NCBI GenBank assembly: GCA_046765875.1
Contig: JBKPSJ010000313.1
Coordinates: 1-23,129, forward strand
Reading direction: 5' to 3'
Length of the DNA: 23,129 bases
From: DASRHY01 sp046765875
Lineage (GTDB): Bacteria > Actinomycetota > Actinomycetes > Propionibacteriales > Kribbellaceae
In this document: piece after piece, positions 1-7,608 of the stretch
Position numbering within the stretch: the first letter of the stretch is position 1
Layout: each line of letters opens with the position of its first letter
Position numbers and translations under genes: made by a program
Notes under the pieces: model-generated
What the model was told of the DNA's origin: nothing
Seen by the model: the letters and a program-made list of their open reading frames with translations, nothing else
The model's database searches: none

Positions 1-792
1 GTCCTGGTTGATCATCGTCGGCAACGCGCCCATGAACCCCGAGAACGGGTTGTAGTTGATGTTCTTGGAGTAGCCGACAAGGATCAGCAGCGGCGCGGTC
101 TCGCCGATCACCCGGGCCAGGCCGAGCATGATGCCGGTGACGATCCCGCCGAAGGCGGTCGGGACGACGATCTTGAGGATCGTCTTCCACTTCGGTACGC
201 CGAGCGCGTACGACGCCTCGCGTAACTCGTCCGGCACCAGTTTCAGCATCTCCTCGGTGGAACGCAGGATGACCGGCATCATCAGCAGCACCAGCGCCAG
301 CGACACCGCGAAGCCGACCCGATCCTGGCCCATGACCGTCACCCACACCGCGTACACGAACAGCGCGGCGACGATCGAAGGGACACCGGTGAGGATGTCG
401 ACCATGAAGCTGACCGCGCGGGCGGTGCGGGTGCCACGGCCGTACTCGACCAGGTAGATCGCGCCGAGGACGCCGAGCGGCACCGCGATGATTGCGCACA
501 GCAACGACATGATCAGGCTGCCGATGATCGCGTGGTACGCGCCGCCGCCGACCCGGCGGGCGGTGATACCGCGCTGCGACTCCTGCCACCACTCGGCGTG
601 CAGGAGCAGGCCGAAGCCCTTGGTGACGACGGTCCACAGCACCCAGACCAGCGGGATCAGCGCGATCAGGAAGCACAGCGTGATGAGCACCGTGGCGAGC
701 GTGTTACGGAACGCGCGGGCGCCGGAGCGGCCGCTCAGATCCAGTGCCTTGCCTTCGTACGCCGGGCGGTCGGCGGCGGTGATGGTGGTCAT
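1..792 (-). CDS. pstA: Phosphate ABC transporter permease PstA (3' end outside window)
   Basis: Inner-membrane permease of the high-affinity phosphate importer PstSCAB; it pairs with PstC to form the channel driven by the PstB ATPase. The visible 264 codons show several hydrophobic helices (for example around VLITLCFLIALIPLVWVLW near residue 35). They also show the permease loop with an EAA-like motif (REASYALGVPKWKTILKIV) that docks on the ATPase. The C-terminus is cut by the window edge. The ATG start overlaps the pstC stop in an ATGA, and a strong Shine-Dalgarno (GGAGGTAGG) lies inside the end of pstC, so translation is probably coupled. pstB and perhaps phoU are expected just beyond the left edge, but this cannot be seen. 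The family call is secure. Confidence 0.95.
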   Translation of the reverse strand, partial: MTTITAADRPAYEGKALDLSGRSGARAFRNTLATVLITLCFLIALIPLVWVLWTVVTKGFGLLLHAEWWQESQRGITARRVGGGAYHAIIGSLIMSLLCAIIAVPLGVLGAIYLVEYGRGTRTARAVSFMVDILTGVPSIVAALFVYAVWVTVMGQDRVGFAVSLALVLLMMPVILRSTEEMLKLVPDELREASYALGVPKWKTILKIVVPTAFGGIVTGIMLGLARVIGETAPLLILVGYSKNINYNPFSGFMGALPTMINQD

Positions 793-1856
793 TTGGTACC
801 TACCTCCACGGCGGCGGTGGTCGCGGGCCGGAATCGGCGGCGCCGGCTACCGGGTGCGCTGCGGGCGACGATGATCCGCGCGGCGGAGTTGACCAGGAAG
901 GTGACCACGAACAGCACCAGGCCGGCCGCGATGTACGCGCCGGTCTTCGACGGCGTGTCGAACTCTCCGGCACTGGACGCGATCTTCGAGGCGAAAGTCT
1001 CGCCTCCGGCGAAGATCGACGGGTCCCAGGGCGAGTTCGAGTTCGGCGCGGACAGGATGATCATCACCGCGATGGTTTCACCGAGCGCGCGACCGAGGCC
1101 CAGCATCGCGGCACTGACGACACCGGATCGGCCGTATGGCAGCACCGCCATCCGGATCATCTCCCACTTCGTCGACCCGAGCGCCAGCGCGCCCTCGCGA
1201 TGCTCGACCGGGGTCTGCGCGAACACCTCGCGGCTGATCGCGGTGATGATCGGCAGGATCATGATCGCCAGCACGATGCCGGCGGCGAACAGGGTGCCCT
1301 TGTCCTCGGTCTCCGGTTTGCCGAAGACCGGGATCCAGCCGAGCGCGTCCCCGAGAAATCTCGACACCGGCAGCAATACCGGTGCGAAGAAGATGATCCC
1401 CCACAGGCCGTAGATGATCGACGGCACGGCGGCCAGCAGGTCCACGACGTGCGCGACCGGCCTCGCGAGCCGCCGCGGCGCGTAGTGCGTGATGAACAGT
1501 GCGACGCCGACAGCGATCGGGACCGCGATCAGCATCGCGATGATCGAGGCGAGCATCGTGGTGTAGAACAGCGCGGCGATGCCGAACCGCGGCGGCACGG
1601 CACCGGGTTCCCAGACCCGGCTGAACAGGAAGCTCGCGTGGTTCTTGGCCAGCGACGGGATCGCGAGCGCCAGGAGGAAGATGCCCACGAAGGCGACGAT
1701 CAGGACGACCACCACGCCGGATCCCCTGGCCAGGCTGGAGAACAGCCGGTCACCGAGGTGGCCGACCGGCCCGAGGTCGAGCTTCTTCGGCGTCTTGCCG
1801 GTGCTGTCAGCAGGCGGGGTGGTGGGCGGTTCCGCCGTACCGTCTGTGCTGCTCAT
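789..1856 (-). CDS. pstC: Phosphate ABC transporter permease PstC
   Basis: Second membrane subunit of the PstSCAB phosphate importer, 355 residues. A Ser/Thr/Pro-rich cytoplasmic N-terminus of about 45 residues precedes the first helix (SGVVVVLIVAFVGIFLLAL). Several further helices follow. The BPD transporter loop (REGALALGSTKWEMIRMAVL, around residue 225) carries the EAA-type ATPase contact. The ATG has a GGGAG Shine-Dalgarno about 9 nt upstream. The gene follows pstS after a 108-bp gap holding a strong hairpin and overlaps pstA by 4 bp. It is probably expressed from the PhoP-box promoter in front of pstS, at a lower level than pstS itself because of the hairpin (inference). The length is usual for actinobacterial PstC. 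Confidence 0.95.
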   Translation of the reverse strand: MSSTDGTAEPPTTPPADSTGKTPKKLDLGPVGHLGDRLFSSLARGSGVVVVLIVAFVGIFLLALAIPSLAKNHASFLFSRVWEPGAVPPRFGIAALFYTTMLASIIAMLIAVPIAVGVALFITHYAPRRLARPVAHVVDLLAAVPSIIYGLWGIIFFAPVLLPVSRFLGDALGWIPVFGKPETEDKGTLFAAGIVLAIMILPIITAISREVFAQTPVEHREGALALGSTKWEMIRMAVLPYGRSGVVSAAMLGLGRALGETIAVMIILSAPNSNSPWDPSIFAGGETFASKIASSAGEFDTPSKTGAYIAAGLVLFVVTFLVNSAARIIVARSAPGSRRRRFRPATTAAVEVGTK

Positions 1857-1907
1857 CAGATGCCGCTCCCGTGTGGGGGTTCGGGTGGATCGGTTCCTAT
1901 CGTGGCT

Positions 1908-1946
1908 GATGCCCTGGCCGCCGCGGAATACGCCGGCCAGGGCATC
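1908..1946 (-). promoter_or_regulatory. Intercistronic hairpin between pstS and pstC
   Basis: A perfect 13-bp inverted repeat (GATGCCCTGGCCG at 1908-1920 and its complement at 1934-1946) encloses a 13-nt loop. It begins 18 nt after the pstS stop and ends 51 nt before pstC. No T-tract follows on the minus strand, so it is not a standard terminator. Placement after a highly needed binding-protein gene suggests a 3'-stabilising or partly terminating element that raises pstS over pstCA, as known for other ABC binding-protein operons (inference). Confidence 0.7.
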
Positions 1947-1964
1947 GCGCTCACGACGGTGCTG

Positions 1965-3101
1965 TCAGCTGATCGTCTGAATCGACGCGTCGACCTTGCT
2001 GCGGATCTCCTCCGGAAGCGGCGCGTAACCCAGGTCGGTCAGGGCCGACTGAGCATCCGTGCCGGCGAAGAAGCCCAGGAAGCTCTTGATCATCGCGGTC
2101 TTGTCCGCCGGCAGGCTCTTGCTGCAGGCGATCTCGTAGGTGACCAGGATGATCGGATACGCACCCGGCGCCTTGGTCGCATAGTCGAGCGACATCGTCA
2201 GGTCGTTGCCGGTGCCCTTGATCTTCGCCGCGCCCAGCGCCTTCGACGCCGACTCCGCGCTGAGTGCGACCGGACCCGAGCCGGCGTCGATCTGCGCGGT
2301 GCCGAGCTTGTTGTCGGTCGCGTACGACAACTCGACGTAGGTGATCGAGTTCGCCGTGCTCTTCACGGCCTCGGACACACCGGAGGACTTCTCCTTGCCG
2401 GCGCCGGTGCCGCTCCACTTCTTGGCCGGCTCACCCTTCCAGGCGCCGCCACCGGCCGCCTTCAGGTACTTGGTGAAGTTCTCGGTGGTGCCGGACTCGT
2501 CGGAGCGGAAGAACACCCCGATCTTGCTCGACGGGAGCTTCGCGCCGGGGTTGATCTTCGCGATCGCCGGGTCGTTCCAGGTGGTGATGGTGCCCTGGAA
2601 GATCTTCGCCGCGGTCGGGCCGTCGAGGATCAGCTTGTCCAGGCCGGAGACGTTGTAGGCGATGGCGATCGGCCCGATCACCATCGGCAGGTTCAGCGCC
2701 GGGTTGTTCTGGCACCGCTTGGCCGCCTCGTCGGCCTCGACCTTCCCGTCCTTCGGCACGGTCTTCAGAGCCGAGTCCGAGCCGGCGAAGTCGACCAGGC
2801 CGGCGGTGAAGTTCTTGATGCCGTTGCCGGAGCCGGTCGGGTTGTAGTTCACCGTGACATCGGAGCACTTGTCGTTGTACTTGGTGATGATCTCCTCGAT
2901 GGCGTTCTTCTGCGCCGACGAGCCCTCTCCATTCAAGGTTCCGCTCGGGCACTCGGCTCCGGCGGAGGACGCGTTGGCGGACGGTGAGGACCCCGAGCTG
3001 CTGGACTCCGGGTCGCTACCGCATGCGCTGAGTGTGAGGAGGCCGGCCACCGAGATCAGGACGGCGGCGCTCCGGATGGAGCGCAGGCTTTTGACGGACA
3101 C
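1965..3101 (-). CDS. pstS: Phosphate-binding lipoprotein PstS
   Basis: Extracytoplasmic phosphate receptor, 378 residues, that delivers phosphate to PstCA. The N-terminus has a positively charged start, a hydrophobic stretch and the lipobox LSAC (residues 24-27), so Cys27 should be lipidated. A Ser-rich linker to about residue 45 follows, then the mature PstS fold. Typical phosphate-site segments are visible: GEGSSAQ near residue 60, YNPTGSGNGIKNF near 85, and RSDESGTTENF near 200. The start is GTG with an AAGGG Shine-Dalgarno about 11 nt upstream. It is the first gene of the pst operon. PhoP-type 11-bp repeats lie about 61 bp upstream, which points to induction under phosphate starvation. 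Confidence 0.96.
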   Translation of the reverse strand: MSVKSLRSIRSAAVLISVAGLLTLSACGSDPESSSSGSSPSANASSAGAECPSGTLNGEGSSAQKNAIEEIITKYNDKCSDVTVNYNPTGSGNGIKNFTAGLVDFAGSDSALKTVPKDGKVEADEAAKRCQNNPALNLPMVIGPIAIAYNVSGLDKLILDGPTAAKIFQGTITTWNDPAIAKINPGAKLPSSKIGVFFRSDESGTTENFTKYLKAAGGGAWKGEPAKKWSGTGAGKEKSSGVSEAVKSTANSITYVELSYATDNKLGTAQIDAGSGPVALSAESASKALGAAKIKGTGNDLTMSLDYATKAPGAYPIILVTYEIACSKSLPADKTAMIKSFLGFFAGTDAQSALTDLGYAPLPEEIRSKVDASIQTIS

Positions 3102-3162
3102 AGCGTGATCTGCCCTTCTTGGCGATAAGGACTGCTAACTGCCATGGACGGTAGGAAGATCA

Positions 3163-3213
3163 GGTGACGCGGCGGCCCGACAATGGTGAACGGGCGGTTA
3201 ACGCTTCGGGTAG
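3163..3213 (-). promoter_or_regulatory. PHO box (PhoP-binding 11-bp direct repeats) of pstS
   Basis: Read on the minus strand, 11-nt units follow one another in register: CTACCCGAAGC (3213-3203), GTTAACCGCCC (3202-3192), GTTCACCATTG (3191-3181), a weak TCGGGCCGCCG (3180-3170), and CGTCACC (3169-3163). The two central units match the GTTCACC core known for Streptomyces PhoP, and 11-bp periodicity is the hallmark of that site. The nearest edge is 61 nt from the pstS start. The rest of this intergenic stretch (3214-3340) shows no other clear element. Confidence 0.85.
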
Positions 3214-3340
3214 GCACGCCGACGTATTGCAAGCCACAAGGCAGCCGGTAGGTAAACTCCGTGCGCCGTGCCTCACCGACCGTCACAATTTCGGATCCTG
3301 TATACCGGCTCGTGTACCGGTCTGTTACCAACCTGGCGGC

Positions 3341-4219
3341 TCAGGCGGCCGTGAAGCGTTCGGTCAGCGGGCGGCCGGTGCCGACGCGATGCGCCACCAG
3401 GAAGGCGCCCGGGGAGAACTTGCCGACCCGCAGGCCGAGGGCCCGGGCCAGCGCCGGTAGCACCGGGCGGTGCGAGCAGACCACGGTCACATGGCCGGTT
3501 CCCCAGGCCGCCGGGACCACGCCGAGCAGATCGGCGGGGGCCGCGTCGTAGCCGCGCTCGGAGATCTCCGAGCGCTCATCGATCGCCAGCCCGGCTGCCT
3601 TCGCGTACGGCGCGACGGTGGCCCGGCAGCGCTCGGCGTCGCTGGTCAGCACCCGGTCGACGCCGAGCGCGCGCAGCACCTCGACCATCCGAGCGGCGCT
3701 CTGTGCGCCCTCGGGCGACAGCGGCCGGTCGTTGTCGTCGCCATCCCAGTCCTTCCGCTTGGTGGCGGCGGCGTGCCGCAGCAGCACCAAGGTGGCCGTC
3801 GCCGGCACCACCTCGTCGAGCCGGTCCAGCATCGCGACGTCCCGGGGGTACGACAGTCGCCGCCGGGCCTCATTGACGTGCAGCCAGGCGATCCGGTCGA
3901 CCTCGTTGTTCGGCTCGAACCGGCCGTCGTCACCGGCAACAGCTGTGGCGGACCAGTAGTGCACCACCTTCGGCAGCAGCGAGCCGTTCTTGCGGACCTC
4001 GTAGCGCTGCAATCCGACCGGCGGGCCGAGCCGGACCCGCAGCCCGGTCTCCTCCTCGATCTCCCGGGCGGCACCGGCCAGCACGTGTTCGCCGAGGTCC
4101 AGCTTGCCCTTCGGCAGCGACCAGTCGTCATAGCGCGGCCGGTGTACGAGCAGCACCTCGCGGCGATTCGAGTCGCGCCAGACGACCCCGCCGGCGGCGA
4201 TCACATCGGTGGTCGGCAC
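3341..4219 (-). CDS. mutT1: MutT1-like Nudix hydrolase fused to a histidine phosphatase
   Basis: Two-domain enzyme of 292 residues. The N-terminal Nudix domain has an intact Nudix box from G38 to L60 (GKLDLGE, then REIEEETGL). The C-terminal half is a histidine-phosphatase (phosphoglycerate-mutase-like) domain with LLRHAAA (His149) and a second catalytic segment CSHRPVL. Mycobacterial MutT1 of this layout hydrolyses 8-oxo-(d)GTP and diadenosine polyphosphates (family knowledge). A longer in-frame reading reaches 4351 inside ppk but adds 44 residues of Arg/Pro-rich sequence. GTG at 4219 is preferred: it lies 2 nt after the ppk stop, at the first residues resembling the family (PTTDVIAAGGVVW). 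Expression is likely coupled to ppk, and the pairing matches the neighbouring genes in mycobacteria. Confidence 0.9.
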   Translation of the reverse strand: MPTTDVIAAGGVVWRDSNRREVLLVHRPRYDDWSLPKGKLDLGEHVLAGAAREIEEETGLRVRLGPPVGLQRYEVRKNGSLLPKVVHYWSATAVAGDDGRFEPNNEVDRIAWLHVNEARRRLSYPRDVAMLDRLDEVVPATATLVLLRHAAATKRKDWDGDDNDRPLSPEGAQSAARMVEVLRALGVDRVLTSDAERCRATVAPYAKAAGLAIDERSEISERGYDAAPADLLGVVPAAWGTGHVTVVCSHRPVLPALARALGLRVGKFSPGAFLVAHRVGTGRPLTERFTAA

Positions 4220-4221
4220 GG

Positions 4222-6378
4222 TCAGTTGTGCGCCTCTGAATGGCGGCGGCGGCCGTGGGTGGCGATCAGGTGCTCCTGTACGTCGACCAGTGGGTGGCCC
4301 TCGACGTCGGTCAGCCGAGCCACCCAGCTCCCGTCGGCCTGCAGCCACCATGACCCGGTACCGTGATCGAAGCCGAGATCGAACAGGTCACCGAGCTCTG
4401 CGATGTGATCGTGTTGGCTGAGCCGGACCAGCACCTCCACCCGGCGGTCGAGGTTGCGGTGCATCAGGTCCGCGGAGCCGATCCCGACCTCTGGCTCGCC
4501 GCCGTTCTCGAACCAGAACACCCGGCTGTGCTCGAGGAACCGGCCCAGCGTGCTGCGGACCCGGATGTTCTCCGACATACCCGGTACCCCCGGCCGTAGT
4601 GTGCAGATGCCGCGGATCCACAGATCCACCGGCACACCGGCCGTCGAGGCCCGGTACAGCGCGTCGCAGATCGCCTCGTCGACCAGGCTGTTCACCTTGA
4701 TCCGGATCCGCGCCGGCCGGCCCTGCCGGTGGTGCTCGATCTCGCGCTCGATCCGCTCGATCAGCCCGGTACGGATCGACAGCGGCGCCACGAGCAGGCG
4801 CCGATAACCGCGCCGGCGGGAGAATCCGCTGAGGTGGTTGAACAGATGCGCCACGTCCTCGGTGACGGTCGGGTCCGAGGTCAGCAGGCCGAGGTCCTCG
4901 TACATCCGTGCCGTCTTCGGGTGGTAGTTGCCGGTGCCGATGTGGGCGTACCGGCGCAGGCCGTCGGGCTCTTGGCGCACCACCATCGACAGCTTGCAGT
5001 GCGTCTTCAACCCGATCACGCCGTACACGACGTGACAGCCGGCCTGCTCGAGCTTGCGGGCCCAGCGGATGTTCGCCTGCTCGTCGAACCGGGCCTTGAT
5101 CTCGACCAGCACCAGCACCTGCTTGCCGGACTCGGCCGCGTCGATCAGAGCGTCCACGACCGGAGAGTCGCCGGACGTGCGATACAGCGTCTGCTTGATC
5201 GCGAGTACGTCGGGATCGGCCGCCGCCTGCTCGATGAACCGCTGCACCGAGGTGGAGAACGAGTCGTACGGGTGGTGCACGAGCACGTCACGCTGCTTGA
5301 GCGCGGTGAACATGTCGGCCGGGTTGGCCGTCTCCACCTCGGCCAGGTGCGGATGGGTCGACGGTACGAACGCCGGGTACTTGAGCTCGGCGCGATCCAG
5401 CGAGGCGATGGCGAACAAGCCGGTCAGGTCGAGCGGACCGGGCAGCTCGAAGACCTCCGACTTGCTCACGCCGAGTTCACTGACCAAGATGTCGCGGACG
5501 TGCGGGTCGATCGACTCCTCGACCTCCAGCCGGACCGGCGGGCCGAACTTGCGCCGCAGCAGTTCCTTCTCCAGCGCCGCGAGCAGGTTCTCCGCGTCGT
5601 CCTCCTCGACCTCGAGGTCCTCGTTGCGGGTGACCCGGAAGGTGTGGTGCTGCAGCACCTCCATGCCCGGGAACAGTTGCTCCAGGTGGACCGCGATGAC
5701 GTCCTCGAGCGGGACGAACCGGCCCTCGGAGACCGCGACCAGCCGCGGCAGCAGCGGTGGCACCTTGACCCGGGCGAAGTGCTCGCCGCCCGTGCCCGGA
5801 TTGCGTACGACGACCGCGAGGTTGAGCGACAGCCCGGAGATGTACGGGAACGGGTGCGAGGGGTCCACCGCGAGCGGGGTCAGTACCGGGAACACCCGGT
5901 CGGCGAAGAACGTGGACATCTCGGCACGCTGGCTGTGGGTGAGTTCGTCCCAGCGCAGGATGTCGATGCCCTCCTTGGCCAGTGCCGGCAGCACCGCCTC
6001 GCGCCAGACCAGCGACTGCCGGTCCATCAGCTCGCGGCTGCGGGTGTGGATCGCCTCCAGCAGGTCGCGCGGCAGTATCCCGGCGGCGCCTCGGACGGCG
6101 ACCCCCGCGACGATCCGGCGCTTGAGGCCGGCCACCCGGACCATGAAGAACTCGTCCATGTTGTTGGCGAAGATGGCCAGGAACTTGGCCCGCTCGAGCA
6201 GCGGGACCCGGTCGTTCTCGGCCAGTTCGAGCACCCGCTGGTTGAACTCCAGCCAGCTGATCTCACGGTCGACGAACCGGTCGGCGGGCAGGTCTCCGGC
6301 CGCGTAGATGTCGTACGGCGGTTCGACGTCGTACTCGCGTTCGGTCGAAGCCAGTAGGTCACCTGCCACGGGCACCAT
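4222..6378 (-). CDS. ppk: Polyphosphate kinase
   Basis: Reversibly moves the gamma-phosphate of ATP onto inorganic polyphosphate. The 718 residues fit PPK1 (about 690-740). The N-terminal domain is visible as DREISWLEFNQRVLELA near residue 37. The head domain lies in the middle, and two phospholipase-D-like C-terminal domains follow. The catalytic, autophosphorylated histidine is His460 in GLKTHCKLS, and the second conserved histidine is His640 in SADLMHRNLDRRVEVLV. The frame extends to a TTG at 6417, but ATG 6378 is preferred; its Shine-Dalgarno (GGGATC) is weak. mutT1 follows after 2 nt. The gene belongs with pst in phosphate storage, and a lone GTTCACC core lies just upstream of the start. 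Confidence 0.95.
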   Translation of the reverse strand: MVPVAGDLLASTEREYDVEPPYDIYAAGDLPADRFVDREISWLEFNQRVLELAENDRVPLLERAKFLAIFANNMDEFFMVRVAGLKRRIVAGVAVRGAAGILPRDLLEAIHTRSRELMDRQSLVWREAVLPALAKEGIDILRWDELTHSQRAEMSTFFADRVFPVLTPLAVDPSHPFPYISGLSLNLAVVVRNPGTGGEHFARVKVPPLLPRLVAVSEGRFVPLEDVIAVHLEQLFPGMEVLQHHTFRVTRNEDLEVEEDDAENLLAALEKELLRRKFGPPVRLEVEESIDPHVRDILVSELGVSKSEVFELPGPLDLTGLFAIASLDRAELKYPAFVPSTHPHLAEVETANPADMFTALKQRDVLVHHPYDSFSTSVQRFIEQAAADPDVLAIKQTLYRTSGDSPVVDALIDAAESGKQVLVLVEIKARFDEQANIRWARKLEQAGCHVVYGVIGLKTHCKLSMVVRQEPDGLRRYAHIGTGNYHPKTARMYEDLGLLTSDPTVTEDVAHLFNHLSGFSRRRGYRRLLVAPLSIRTGLIERIEREIEHHRQGRPARIRIKVNSLVDEAICDALYRASTAGVPVDLWIRGICTLRPGVPGMSENIRVRSTLGRFLEHSRVFWFENGGEPEVGIGSADLMHRNLDRRVEVLVRLSQHDHIAELGDLFDLGFDHGTGSWWLQADGSWVARLTDVEGHPLVDVQEHLIATHGRRRHSEAHN

Positions 6379-6391
6379 GATCCCATCCACA

Positions 6392-6398
6392 GGTGAAC
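6392..6398 (-). promoter_or_regulatory. Isolated PHO-box core (GTTCACC) before ppk
   Basis: The 7-mer GTTCACC sits 13 nt before the chosen ppk ATG. Adjacent 11-nt positions match the core poorly (upstream unit GGACTAC), so this is at most a half site. It would lie inside the coding region if the TTG at 6417 were the true start. Regulation of ppk by PhoP is known in Streptomyces, which makes the site plausible but unproven. Confidence 0.3.
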
Positions 6399-6439
6399 AG
6401 CAGTAGTCCTTCGGCAACGACCCCGATCCACCGGCTTGC

Positions 6440-6445
6440 TAGCGT
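6440..6445 (+). promoter_or_regulatory. -10 element of leaderless esterase gene
   Basis: TAGCGT lies 7 nt before the GTG at 6453, the spacing expected when transcription begins at the start codon. No Shine-Dalgarno is present. Confidence 0.6.
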
Positions 6446-6452
6446 GCGGGTC

Positions 6453-7511
6453 GTGAACCGTCGGGTAGACACGCTGGTCCGTACCGCCATCGGCGCGGTA
6501 CAGGCCGGTGCGCTCAAGCCGGTCACCGCCCTGCCACCGGCGGTTCGCGCCCGGCTTGCCGGGGCGCCGATCCAGGTCGACGGGAACGTCCTCGACCCGG
6601 ATCTGCAACTGTTGCTGAGGCTCAGCGGGGTACTGCCGGAACGGCCGCAATGGTCGGTGTCCGGCCGCCGCGAGCTGATGCGGACCGAGTGCCAGCTGGT
6701 CGCCGGGCCGCCACGCGAGCTGAAGCGTGTGACAGATCTCACCGTCCGCGGTTCCGCCGGACAGATCGGCGCCCGGCACTACGTACCGCGCACCGCCGGT
6801 GACGGTCTGCTGGTGTACTTCCACGGCGGCGGCTGGGTCGTCGGCGACCTGGACACCCACGACGCATGGATACGCACGCTCGCCGACGACGCCGGTGCAC
6901 GGGTGCTGTCGGTGGACTATCGACTGGCACCGGAGGCCGAGGCGCCGGCGGCGGCCGAGGATGCGATCGCCGCGTTCGACTGGGCGACGCGGCACGCGGA
7001 CGACCTCGGCGTGGATGCCACTCGGATCGCGGTCGCGGGCGACAGCGCCGGCGGCAACCTGGCCGCGGTCGTCGCCCAGCAGACCGTCCGCCGCAAGCTC
7101 ACGCCACCGGCCTTCCAGCTGCTGATCTATCCGGCGCTGGACATGGTCGGCCGGCGGTCCAGCCGGGACCTGTTCCGCGACGGCTTCTTCCTCAGCGAGC
7201 CGCTGATCAACTGGTACCGCGACCACTACACGCCCGAGCCGGCGCTGCGATCCGACCCGATCGTCTCGCCCCTGCTCGCGGAGGACCTGGCGGGGCTCGC
7301 GCCGGCCCACATCGTCAGCGCCGGCTTCGACCCGCTGCGCGACGAGGCTGAGGAGTACGCCGAGAAGCTCGCCGCGGCCGGCGTACCGGTGACATACACC
7401 TGCGAGACCACGATGCTGCACGGCTTCACCGGCATCCTGATCATGTCGGACGGAGCGCGGCAGGCCCGGCTGCGGATCGCGGCCGCGGTGCGAGATGCCT
7501 TGAGCAGGTAG
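6453..7511 (+). CDS. Alpha/beta hydrolase, hormone-sensitive-lipase type esterase
   Basis: Cytoplasmic carboxylesterase of the HSL (family IV) group, 352 residues. The oxyanion-hole motif HGGGW is at residues 124-128. The nucleophile Ser198 lies in GDSAGG, and the acid is probably Asp293 (GFDPLRDE). The catalytic His323 is in MLHGFTG. About 110 residues before the catalytic domain form the cap region usual in this family. No signal peptide is seen. An earlier in-frame GTG at 6393 would overlap the ppk start. GTG 6453 is preferred because a -10 box lies 7 nt upstream and the N-terminus (NRRVDTLVRTAIGA) fits the family. It is divergent from ppk. The natural ester substrate cannot be told from sequence. 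Confidence 0.88.
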   Translation: MNRRVDTLVRTAIGAVQAGALKPVTALPPAVRARLAGAPIQVDGNVLDPDLQLLLRLSGVLPERPQWSVSGRRELMRTECQLVAGPPRELKRVTDLTVRGSAGQIGARHYVPRTAGDGLLVYFHGGGWVVGDLDTHDAWIRTLADDAGARVLSVDYRLAPEAEAPAAAEDAIAAFDWATRHADDLGVDATRIAVAGDSAGGNLAAVVAQQTVRRKLTPPAFQLLIYPALDMVGRRSSRDLFRDGFFLSEPLINWYRDHYTPEPALRSDPIVSPLLAEDLAGLAPAHIVSAGFDPLRDEAEEYAEKLAAAGVPVTYTCETTMLHGFTGILIMSDGARQARLRIAAAVRDALSR

Positions 7512-7514
7512 GAA

Positions 7515-7560
7515 CCAGAGGTCACCCGCCAAAGAGGGGGTCCGCGCGGGTGACCCCTGG
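7515..7560. terminator. Hairpin between convergent esterase and mshD genes
   Basis: The arms CCAGAGGTCACCCGC (7515-7529) and GCGGGTGACCCCTGG (7546-7560) pair over 15 bp with one mismatch around a 16-nt loop. It starts 3 nt after the esterase stop and lies 48 nt past the mshD stop. It could serve both strands. No T-tract follows on either side. Confidence 0.65.
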
Positions 7561-7608
7561 CCAGAGATGAGACGGTCCAGGTCGCCGTTCATGACGAGGT
7601 GACATGCG

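Noticed and set aside
532..2987. Long plus-strand open frames (293 and 595 codons) over the pst genes
   Set aside because: They are antisense shadows of pstC and pstS, with Arg/Asp/His-rich products lacking any family, which is common opposite GC-rich genes.
3341..4351. N-terminally extended MutT1 start at 4351
   Set aside because: The extra 44 residues are Arg/Pro-rich antisense of ppk; the GTG 2 nt after the ppk stop begins the conserved Nudix sequence.
4729..6357. 542-codon plus-strand frame over ppk
   Set aside because: Shadow of ppk; the composition is that of antisense GC-rich sequence, and no start signal is present.
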